Assembly: GCA_013368495.1 (NCBI GenBank) | Contig: LUCH01000562.1 | Coordinates: 1-64,000 of the forward strand | Reading direction: 5' to 3' | From: Paragonimus heterotremus | Taxonomy: Eukaryota > Platyhelminthes > Trematoda > Plagiorchiida > Troglotrematidae | Length of the DNA: 64,000 nt | Shown: positions 25,641 through 34,100 of the stretch, piece after piece | How positions within the stretch are numbered: position 1 is the stretch's first letter | How the letters are laid out: each line of letters starts with the position of its first letter | Notes under the pieces: model-generated | Seen by the model: the letters and a program-made list of their open reading frames with translations, nothing else | Told to the model about the DNA's origin: nothing | Databases searched by the model: none | Position numbers and translations under genes: made by a program

Positions 25641-26995
25641 TAGGAGTTTCGTTTTAAATAAGCTACCTAAGGTAGACTTATGAAATTGTTTGGACTCCGG
25701 TTTTTATGTACAACAATCGGTCTTTCAGCACCATTAAAAGTAATTCGCCAAATGAATTTCGGATTATAGTACAACTCCACTCTTTGGTGGACTGTTTTCC
25801 ACCACTAATGCCAAGTTTAATAATGATACGAAAGACATTTCCGCGATTTCGTTAATGTTTTATTTTTAATGAGATCTCTCTGTAGGCTGGAAACTTCTGC
25901 GCGAAGAGAACCAGGACTGGCGTTCTACCATCGCATTATTGTGGGGAAAATGTGATCATGTAAACATTTTTCAGTGTTTTTTATTTGGTCAACTTGACGG
26001 TGGTCCGTATTGGTTTATTTTAGCAAAGAAAGGCGACAATCGCTTTGCATTGGGCATCAGGTGATGTCAGACTTTTGTCAGCACATCCAAAATAGTTTTC
26101 GATGGGGTGTTCTGTCACATTGTATTTGGTGCCTAACTTCATTAAAGTAAGTCGTTTTTGATAAAAACGTCCTACAACATATTAAATTTGATGTCACGTT
26201 TTTGGCAGATTGTCGTAAATTACGGTGTATCAGTTAACAGGCACAACCGCACCAAATAAACTCAAATATGCGTTAATGCCACAGCTGTATACGTCGATAC
26301 TCACAGTTCCGCCTGCCATAGTTTTGTCGTGTAATTTCCACAATGTTATAAGCAAACTGTTTCTTGACTATTACAACCTCGACAGTACGAAGGCTGCGTC
26401 CCGCTTATCACATGCGAGAAACATTATTCCCATTTTCCGGTTTATTTTTTGGTGTATGCATTGTCCAACGACTTCAGAAGCAATGGTCCTTCAATTTTAT
26501 ATTTAGACCTTTTGTTAATTTGAATCGCCTTAGAAAGATGTTATCTGAATAGTGCTGTTCCTTGAATCAGGGCAGTGATAAGAGTTCAAGTTGCTTCGGA
26601 CTGATCCAGCAGCTTATTTGCGACAACAATCCCAGGTTGACAGAAGAACTTTTTAATTTAACTGATAGCTATCTGACATTTTCAAAGAAGGCGTTGTGGT
26701 TGGAAGCTCATAACTGACAAACATCTTCAGTTTAACCTGACATTAATGAATCAGTTGTCAAGACGCTCGATCCGCATGCGAGATGGTCGTGGATTAATTT
26801 CAGTCCCGTTTAAGATATGTATCTCACGTTGGAGTTGATCCGAATTTAAATCAAGATCAATTGTTTACTATGAAGGGAACAGCCGAATAGTTCGCTTGAA
26901 CAGCTATCTACAGTCGAATGTGTATTGCATTCAATTTTAAGAATCTGCAATTATTTGCATAAAGCTTGAGACCAACAAAAAAGCTATAAATCTAG
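25641..26995. other. intergenic/intronic DNA, nothing recognised
   Basis: AT-rich, with overlapping short frames at 26225-26506 and 26364-26552 that look like chance. No repeat was recognised before the SINE-A copy that starts near 26996. Confidence 0.6.
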
Positions 26996-27008
26996 AACGT
27001 GAGGTCAA

Positions 27009-27063
27009 TGGCGCAGTGGTAAACACGGTTGCCTCATGAATTGAATGTCCGTGGTTCAAGTCC
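27009..27063 (+). promoter_or_regulatory. internal Pol III-type promoter of A1 (box A and box B)
   Basis: Box A is TGGCGCAGTGG at 27009-27019 and box B is GGTTCAAGTCC at 27053-27063. They are 33 bases apart, a normal tRNA/SINE spacing. They match the RNA polymerase III type 2 consensus with at most one change in box B. Other copies (29835-29845, about 61077) have more decayed boxes. Whether it is transcribed is not shown by sequence. Confidence 0.65.
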
Positions 27064-27081
27064 CGGCGGTGGCGATGATAT

Positions 27082-27743
27082 GCACTACTGGCGAGCTCTA
27101 ATGAGAGCGAAACTCGAGNNNNNNNNNNNNNNNNNNNNNNNNNNNNNNNNNNNNNNNNNNNNNNNNNNNNNNNNNNNNNNNNNNNNNNNNNNNNNNNNNN
27201 NNNNNNNNNNNNNNNNNNNNNNNNNNNNNNNNNNNNNNNNNNNNNNNNNNNNNNNNNNNNNNNNNNNNNNNNNNNNNNNNNNNNNNNNNNNNNNNNNNNN
27301 NNNNNNNNNNNNNNNNNNNNNNNNNNNNNNNNNNNNNNNNNNNNNNNNNNNNNNNNNNNNNNNNNNNNNNNNNNNNNNNNNNNNNNNNNNNNNNNNNNNN
27401 NNNNNNNNNNNNNNNNNNNNNNNNNNNNNNNNNNNNNNNNNNNNNNNNNNNNNNNNNNNNNNNNNNNNNNNNNNNNNNNNNNNNNNNNNNNNNNNNNNNN
27501 NNNNNNNNNNNNNNNNNNNNNNNNNNNNNNNNNNNNNNNNNNNNNNNNNNNNNNNNNNNNNNNNNNNNNNNNNNNNNNNNNNNNNNNNNNNNNNNNNNNN
27601 NNNNNNNNNNNNNNNNNNNNNNNNNNNNNNNNNNNNNNNNNNNNNNNNNNNNNNNNNNNNNNNNNNNNNNNNNNNNNNNNNNNNNNNNNNNNNNNNNNNN
27701 NNNNNNNNNNNNNNNNNNNNNNNNNNNNNNNNNNNTCTAGTGC
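27082..27743 (+). ncRNA. type I hammerhead ribozyme of A1, interrupted by the gap
   Basis: Stem I strands are GCACTA (27082-27087) and TAGTGC (27738-27743), six perfect pairs. The core is CTGGCGA (27088-27094), one base off CUGANGA (A6 to G). Stem II is GCTCT/AGAGC with an AATG loop (27095-27108). GAAA is at 27109-27112. Stem III is the minimal AC-TCGA-GT, and the cleavage triplet is GTC, split by the gap as G (27118) and TC (27736-27737). Cleavage would fall before 27738. The short stem III is the form known from Penelope-like elements and animal retrozymes. The A6 change predicts low or no activity for this copy. Confidence 0.75.
27119..27735. other. assembly gap (617 N)
   Basis: An unbroken run of N. 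It sits between the G and the TC of the predicted ribozyme cleavage triplet of A1, and the flanks are contiguous in the family consensus. The gap may therefore hold one or more extra tandem units, an inserted element, or nothing at all. An open frame that runs through it (27029-27958) is an artefact. Confidence 0.98.
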
Positions 27744-27830
27744 TTCTTTTCGAAATGGGCCGACTGGATAGTCTATGGGAATGCGACAGCTGCGATCAAT
27801 TGTGGGTGATGTTCAATCTACATGAAAATC

Positions 27831-29530
27831 TAGAACAGTTTTTAAGCGATGTTACATTTTGTCAGAAACTTTTCACTTTTAATTTAAGCGTCCCATCAAA
27901 CCAGATGAATCCTGTTGAGATTTCACGAGGTTTGATAAAGACTACGTGTTATCAGTGAAGTAATGCTGAAGGCATACGTTATAGAACATAGTTGCGTAGG
28001 CTGGATTCACATAGATGGTTACCGTTTCATCTTGTGACATAGTATAAAAATTAGGTGACTAACCTCAACATTGTGCAATGTTACCGAATGCATAGAGCTG
28101 CTTTGAAATGGGGGATATATTTGCATTGGACAAAAAAGAGTGAAAAAAATTACTTCAGTGGTGCATGTCTGGTATGCATCTCATTGTGTAGTGTAAACTT
28201 GACTGTTTTGAATTAATCAAACGATGGCTACCGCATGATCTGTATCCTTGTTGTTAAACATATTTCGATTTGGTTTTTCGGACTTTACTGTCTCGTTATG
28301 GTTTTACGGTGCATTCAAGTAGTCACTGTAAGATTCAAAAGTATCGTTTAAATAGTTATGTATACATAAGGAATATAAATGTTGAGGCTATCGATCAACT
28401 CAACAATTATTATATTGCAGGTATTCTTGCACTCCTCAACCAACTTGATTCCTTCTTACAGGTTTGCTTCAGCGTTCATTAGTGGACATCCCCAGTAAGG
28501 TGTTGTGGACAGTCGTGTACATTCAACAGATAATCTACACTTATAAATGCACGCACTGCAAATTTCATTCCACTGTGTCAGCTATATCAGTGTCGTTGTC
28601 CGTCAAGCAAAAACTTCAACAGCTTTTCGTTCGAAATAATATCAATCTTACTGTAGAAATTGCGTGTGCTAATCGGATATAACAATTGAAACAATCTTAA
28701 ACTTTGTAGTTCTTTCCTCAGTGTACTAGCAACAAACGATTCTGACTTATTTAGAGGAAACGTTATATGTATGTTCGTTTAAACAAGGTATGTTCGATCG
28801 CGACAATACTTTTATGGTTATCATTTACTGATTATTCACCCTCTAGACTGTATGCAATACAATCGGTTAGACAAATTCACACATAAAAAGAATTGTACAG
28901 TTTATCCTGTTCTTGTAACACTATACGCATCTTTAGCAAAATTTCTGGTGTTTATTACAATTACCACTTTGTCTAATCACATTGCAGTTGGAATATTTGT
29001 TTCTAGCAAAACTTTAGAATTACAAGTCAGCATTTGTCTTTTTCCATCCGGCGTTGTTGAGAGAGATAATCAAGAGCAACAAGAGCCACAAATCCAATCA
29101 CATAGTCCCAGAATTTTTTATGTTTCTACATATATGTAAGTTTCACAGCCACAAGAACTTGATCTTATGTCACATATGAAAGGTTACCGTATGCGAAATA
29201 ATTTGCTGAACATCACTTTTGCAAGACTAAAAAATCTAGATATTCAAGCACACAGTTGCAAAGGTATGTCTATTCCAAACAAGAAGGTTTTTTGTTGCAG
29301 CCCTTCATTATCCAGTGTTACATTAACACACAAGCTGATAAAAACCGAATTTCCGAAAAAATTCACTTAATCAGTTGAACTGCCACTCGTTCAGACCATC
29401 CCTAGGGAGCAACGCTTTCCACTTTCTCTAATGAATTTGACTAGATGTTTAAGATTTTATGTGAACGTCAAATTTCGCGGTAAAACTAACTAACTAATCA
29501 GAAATAGTAGGGGGTTTGTGTTTTCATACA
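27831..29530. other. intergenic/intronic DNA, nothing recognised
   Basis: 1.7 kb of AT-rich DNA with open frames below 100 codons (28270-28482, 28464-28682, 28852-29139, 29167-29370), all unrecognised. No repeat was found until the minus-strand SINE-A piece at 29531. Confidence 0.6.
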
Positions 29531-29690
29531 GACTGATCATCACTCACAAACGGTCATACTTGTCGCATTCCCATAGAATTTCCAGTCGGCTCCTTTCGAA
29601 AAATAGAAGCACTGGACTCCAGTTTCGCCCTCATTGGAACTCGTAATTAGAGTATATCCTCGCCATTGCAGAGACTAAAACTCCATATGA
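29531..29690 (-). mobile_element. SINE-A copy A3, minus strand
   Basis: On the minus strand it runs from a decayed box B region (GGAGTTTTAGTCTCTGC) through the hammerhead segment to the 3' part (CGAAAGGAGCCGACTGGAAA, TTCTATGGGAATGCGACAAG, TTTGTGAGTGATGATCAGTC). The box A part is missing. It lies head-to-head with A2a about 95 bases away; together they form an inverted repeat. Confidence 0.8.
29609..29655 (-). ncRNA. hammerhead remnant of A3
   Basis: Minus-strand core ATTACGA (two changes from CTGAYGA), stem II GTTCC/AGGGC around AATG (partly paired through G-U), intact GAAA, minimal stem III AC-TGGA-GT, intact GTC triplet, 3' stem I strand CAGTGC. The core changes predict inactivity. Confidence 0.55.
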
Positions 29691-29697
29691 AAAACCA

Positions 29698-29760
29698 AAG
29701 TCCGTTCGAAAAGGAGGTAACAGACAGTAACTGTGTTCCATATTGAGGCGATCGGGCAAA
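29698..29760 (+). repeat. direct repeat R, copy 1
   Basis: Shares about 60 bases with 31074-31135: AAGTCC, then GGAG.TAACAGACAG, TAACTGTGT and GATCGGGCAA. It contains the near-perfect hairpin ACAGT-A-ACTGT. The two copies flank the A2a-PLE2-A2b block. Identity unknown; perhaps an end of an older, larger element. Confidence 0.6.
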
Positions 29761-29783
29761 CTGATCATTACTTACAGGCAAAA

Positions 29784-29952
29784 GTAGTTGAGCGTTCACA
29801 TATGATAATCCGGCCGTGCCTAATGTGAGATCAATGGCGAAGTGGTCAACACGGTTGTCTCATGAAAAGTGTGGCCGGATTTCTAGTGCCGGCAGTGGCA
29901 AGGATATGCACTGCTTACCAATTCTAATGGGAGCGAAATGTGAGTCTAGTGC
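29784..29952 (+). mobile_element. SINE-A copy A2a (5' half and hammerhead)
   Basis: Begins with GAGCGTTCACATATGATAAT, the same leader as A5 at about 61030. Box A TGGCGAAGTGG is at 29835-29845, and box B is decayed (GATTTCTAGTGCC, about 29878). The hammerhead segment ends with GTCTAGTGC at 29944-29952. At 29953 the sequence switches to PLE2, so the normal 3' half (CTTCTTTTCGAAA...) is missing here. Confidence 0.8.
29908..29952 (+). ncRNA. hammerhead remnant of A2a
   Basis: Stem I GCACTG/TAGTGC (five pairs plus a G-U), core CTTACCA (two changes, G5 and G8), stem II weakened (ATTCT/GGAGC), GAAA kept, GTC triplet kept at 29944-29946. Predicted inactive. The PLE2 coding sequence starts six bases after the cleavage site. 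Confidence 0.55.
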
Positions 29953-30730
29953 GGCCAGTATACTCACTTCTTCAGTTACGTACTCCTCAAACAGAAGAAA
30001 AACCTCGTTTGTAATTTAGCATACAGAGCCATGAGGATATGCACTGATGACATGAATGAGGTGAAAATGGTGTTTTTACGATGGATATTCGCAGAGAACG
30101 CCTATCCTGTGAACTTCGTGGATAGACATGTCACTGACAGAACCGAGAGGTGAACTCCCATCTGCGGAAAATAAGTTGGTTCACATGACGCTAGACTACA
30201 AATGCGAGGCGTTGGCCGAACTAGTAACTCGTAGAATACGTAACGTAATTGAAAAGACCTACAATGTTGCGCAACTAGGAATCTCGTTCGGATCCGACCC
30301 GGTTGTCCACGTACAACTTAAAGATACGTTGTCTAAATGTGTGACTTCATTTTGTGTTTACTCTTTCACATGCTCCTGTGGAGCAGGTTACGTCGGTCGC
30401 ACAACCAGGCGCCTTTCTCAGAGGATACGTGAACACCACCCCACGTGGCTGACTAAAGGCGAGGTGAAGTCCATTTCGAGTGCAGTTCTGGCGCACTTTG
30501 TTGACTCAGGGCACCAAGTCACACCGAAAGTGGCTTTGTAGCCCATTTACCGGTTGCCCAATCATCAGTCTAAAGGAGTCAAATTTCGTATTCTGGCCGC
30601 CGCGGAAGCGATCGGAATTCAGTTGCGCAATCCACCGTTATGCGCTCAGAAGAAATTTGTACAAGCCCTACAGTAACCATGGCCTTCTTTGACCGACTCG
30701 ATACCCCAGGTGGTCAAATTTGCCACCTAA
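29953..30730 (+). pseudogene. PLE2: Penelope-like retroelement fragment (linker plus GIY-YIG endonuclease)
   Basis: Translation from 29953 gives GQYTHFFSYVLLKQKKNLVC and then YRAMRICTDD, the block after the RT catalytic core in Penelope-like proteins. A frameshift between about 30110 and 30150 moves to the frame of 30128-30541. That frame holds ELVTRRIRNVIEKTYNVAQL and the endonuclease FTCSCGAGYVGRTTRRLSQR followed by IREHHP. The Cys pair, GYVG, Arg and His positions are all kept, making this the best endonuclease in the window. A TAG at 30539-30541 interrupts it. The same frame resumes with IYRLPNHQSKGVKFRILAAA and PPLCAQKKFVQALQ, has a TAA at 30674-30676, and ends at TAA 30728-30730. The RT core is absent; the copy is dead. 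Confidence 0.88.
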
Positions 30731-30854
30731 TTGCCCTCCGATTCACAATTTCGTGACGTAATTATGCAACCAATCGCTTTTGATTTTGATCGCTTGACAA
30801 CCAAGATTACATAAAATATGTAATTGGTCCGACGATGAATAACCGAAAACGGAC
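30731..30854 (+). other. probable 3' flank of PLE2
   Basis: About 125 bases between the PLE2 stop and the next SINE-A piece. It includes ATGTAATTGG and an AACCGAAAACGGACTGTTCG stretch. No poly(A) signal or clear terminal repeat was recognised. Confidence 0.35.
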
Positions 30855-31003
30855 TGTTCGCCAATACACCTTTTCACTTCTAATGAACTCACGAGGTTAT
30901 TCGAATCTAGTGTTTCTTCTCGAAACAGGACAACTGGGAACTCTATGGGAATGCGACGGCTGCGATCAATTGTGGGAGATGTTCAATCTCTGTGGAAATC
31001 AAA
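30855..31003 (+). mobile_element. SINE-A copy A2b (hammerhead remnant and 3' half)
   Basis: After a decayed hammerhead (30873-30912), the 3' half is clear: TCTAGTGTTTCTTCTCGAAA, CAGGACAACTGGGAACTCTA, TGGGAATGCGACGGCTGCGA, TCAATTGTGGGAGATGTTCA. The tRNA-like 5' half is absent. It differs from A2a over the shared hammerhead stretch by far more than a recent target-site duplication would. It is therefore best read as a separate piece, not the severed end of A2a. Confidence 0.75.
30873..30912 (+). ncRNA. hammerhead remnant of A2b
   Basis: Core CTAATGA (G5 to A), poorly paired stem II, minimal stem III AT-TCGA-AT. That replaces the family AC-TCGA-GT with a changed but still paired second base pair (C-G to T-A). 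The cleavage triplet is ATC, and stem I is CACT/AGTG. Predicted inactive. Confidence 0.4.
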
Positions 31004-31073
31004 ATCCCCTACTACTCATCATTAATCAAATACCGCTCAACAAGTTAATGATTTCCGACTTCAAACTGGAGAG

Positions 31074-31135
31074 AAGTCCTTAACGAGGGGAGTTAACAGA
31101 CAGTAACTGTGTCTCCTCTCGAGTAGATCGGGCAA
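31074..31135 (+). repeat. direct repeat R, copy 2
   Basis: Second copy of the roughly 60-base repeat at 29698-29760, same orientation, about 1.37 kb apart. It has AGTTAACAGACAGTAACTGT and then GATCGGGCAA. Confidence 0.6.
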
Positions 31136-34100
31136 CCCGAGTATAGTCCAAGGCAGCTTATTTGTTTGTATTAAGAGTTTCTGTGGCATGAAGTAAGGCT
31201 TGCATAAACCAACCAGATTTTCTGAACACTGATGAACAAAAAGAATTGTTCATTTTGTGTGAAGTCTAGACCTTTTGCAGGAGATCCGTTAAAAAAAATA
31301 TGGACATAAAATACTGAATGTAACTCCAAATGCAACTGCATTTTCGAAACTTTGTTATATCAGGTAAGGCCGTGCTCAAGTATAACCTCACCGTAGTACA
31401 ATTAACAAAAACGCTACGTTTGACTACAGTTTGTTTTTCCTACCGACAATGGTTTTCAACTAGTTACTAGTGAATTGGTTACGACATGATGTTTTGAGGA
31501 GAAGAAAAAGGATCGCATTTGGACGTGCTGAAAGTTGGCGTATTCCAATTATATTCGCACAACCTACAACATTTTGGTTATAAGCAATACGCTGTCCTCA
31601 TCAGCATTTTTATATATCAGGTTTTGTTGTATTTACTGGAACATTTATTCCCCATTACACTGGAATCAAGATTTGTTGCTGACCTTCCTATGTAGAAGTC
31701 GTACATCTGGATAATGAATTAGACACGAAACATTGCGTTCCATATAATAGTTTCATCAATGCAAAAAAAATGGAAAAAACAGTCCCACAGCACAGTCAAG
31801 TGGTACTTGCATGTGCGGAACACATACGTCTTCTTTTTGTATTGGTGGAGTTAAACACAGTCACCATTCATTGCTACCTATAAGCTGACGCTCAATGAGA
31901 ATTTTGGAAGTTCTACCAGTAAAAATTATGTTCCCCGACGGATCACGTGGAAGCAATACTGCTGCCTTATTTATAAATTGATAATGTGGTAGCTTGCCTG
32001 TCCGTGACCCTATAGAATTTTGCGTTTTATTACATGTGGACAATAGGTTGAGTGAAACATCATTTTTGTTCCATTCTTCCCTAGCTGTCTGGGTCAAAGG
32101 CCGCGGCAAACCGAAAACCGCAACAAGACAGACGATTTCAATAAATTAATCAGATATTATTCGCAACCTTCCTATCATATTCCTTGTCCACTTGTTGCTT
32201 CCCGTGTATAAAGTTTACACTGCCTAGAAATCGCTCACCGAAATGAACTCATACTTGTAAAATGAAAAAGTGTATACTTTTTGCTGGTGGTTGTCCTCCC
32301 GCCCTATTTATTTTAAGCGCATTCGGATAAGTGTCCCCTCTTGGCTAAACACAAAAGCAAGACTCGCGTGCGAATTTGTTGCTGACTATTCAGTATACGC
32401 GAGTAACACATGACTGTGCTGCCAGATTGCTTGTTCATTTTTCAACCCTAGTTTTGATTTTCAACACTCATTACGAAACATTATCAGAGGGTTCTGATTT
32501 CTGACCTTTCAGTTATTAATACAAACCCAAAGCAACTGAAACTAATTGCAGATTTGCAACAACGAGGACCGTCTTCAACAATATTAATAGCTGCACAAGA
32601 TTAACGCATGAGTGAACGACAGCAGTCATAATTTCTTAAACCTGTAAAAGTTAGTAAGAGTGAGGGTCTAGACAAATTCTCAGTTTACGGCAATCTCAGT
32701 TTTGTAATGCTGTAGACTTAGTGGTCGGAGTTTCATTCCATTGAATGCTGCTAACATCATTGCGTAACGGATCTTGTTGAACAATAAAACTGGATGTATA
32801 CCAGTTCTTTAGCATTATGTTTCCGACGATAAAGCCAACGGATAATCGCACTGGATCCAAAGAAATCAAGTGTCTTGTCAAATAAATTAAGCGCTCCTGG
32901 AATAGTCATAGGATCTATTCAGGAATGAAACGCACCGTACCTGTGTACGGGTTAAAGCAACGTCATTTTTCTGCTCCCCATGATGACCAGCACAGAAATG
33001 GTCCGTATACAGTTATCAAGATATTTGTCGCAAAACGTGTTTACAACTTTTTATCTTAGTCCGTAGGTTGCACTTTCACAGGATACTCCGAAATGGGAGC
33101 ATTGTGTGGCATCAACGTCAAACCATTCTTATACACACGGAACGATCTAAAGTTTAAGGGTTCTCACAACTATTAAAGACCCTAGTAATTTGGAGGCACT
33201 GCTGGATAGTAGCATGACATTCTGTTGACAGGCTTTGTAGACAAAGTCGGATGTGTTCGGTTCAATGGAGAATGCATAGGACAACACATTTGCGCACATG
33301 CTGGGATAGGGTTAGCGGCGAGCTTAGCAGATATGCTGGCTAACAAATACAACCTGATTAAGATTTGTCATACATACCGCCAATGAATTTCACAGGTCCT
33401 TCACAAGATTGCTTCCCACACTGTAAGCTCAAATGGTCAACGTGGTGACCGCATTGGTATGAATAAAAAAGAATGAGGAGTATAATTCAATGCATTTTGC
33501 GCTACATACGGCAGTACTTGTGCAGCCAAACCTCAGTAACAGCTGCCCTTTACAACAGTACCACTTTTGAATTCGCTTACTTAAGGCATACGAAATACCT
33601 ATGAACTTGACATTTGTAAACTTGCGTCTTCTTTCATCGATTCACCAACCTGCTCAATATCTTAAGAAGTAAATCGCAAAAAGTTACAAAGCAGTTTCTC
33701 TAATAACGCTAATACGAAGTCATCTAACAGAAACTCCTTGAAACAAAGGAAACCATCCCGATCCGCACATGTCAAGAGTGAGTCTGTCAACCGACCGTGC
33801 ATGCTACCGCACGCCAGAGGTGTCCATCCGAGCCGGCACTAAACGGTGGAGGAAGAGCAGTCATGGGAAGCATGTACAGTTTGCGCTCCTTTAGAATGCC
33901 TATTCTTATGGTTAACTGTGCACTATCAACTAAGATATTAAACACAACGCCTAGAAGTTTGATTAAATTCGCATAACATTTGGTGAAGATACTCTACAGC
34001 TATTATGCCTGTTCACCTGACAACGTGCGGTGTAGCGCAGTACTCCGATTTACAAGCTCCGGATGGTCAAAGACCTCAGACAGAATATTAGATCTCCCGC

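Larger units (their letters stand above)
26996..27830 (+). mobile_element. SINE-A copy A1, best-preserved copy, split by an N gap
   Basis: Left part 26996-27118, right part 27736-27830. The left part has box A TGGCGCAGTGG (27009-27019; consensus TRGCNNARYNGG) and box B GGTTCAAGTCC (27053-27063; consensus GGTTCGANTCC), so a tRNA-like Pol III promoter is preserved. The hammerhead segment begins at 27082. The right part continues the family sequence without missing bases (TCTAGTGCTTCTTTTCGAAA, GGGCCGACTGGATAGTCTAT, GGGAATGCGACAGCTGCGAT). The two sides therefore join as one element, and the unknown bases sit inside it. The 3' end is near GAAAATC; no clear poly(A) tail or target-site duplication was seen. 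Confidence 0.85.

Noticed and set aside
27029..27958. 309-codon open frame
   Set aside because: More than 200 codons are translated N; the ends are SINE-A sequence read by chance.
30857..30880. CGCCAATACACCTTTTCAC, considered as the start of a second tandem PLE (QYT-like reading)
   Set aside because: The same bases fit the SINE-A stretch before its hammerhead at least as well, and no further PLE protein follows.
34026..34090. GTAGCGCAGTACTCC and GGTCAAAGACC, considered as Pol III boxes
   Set aside because: Box B is too far from consensus and no related copy was seen.
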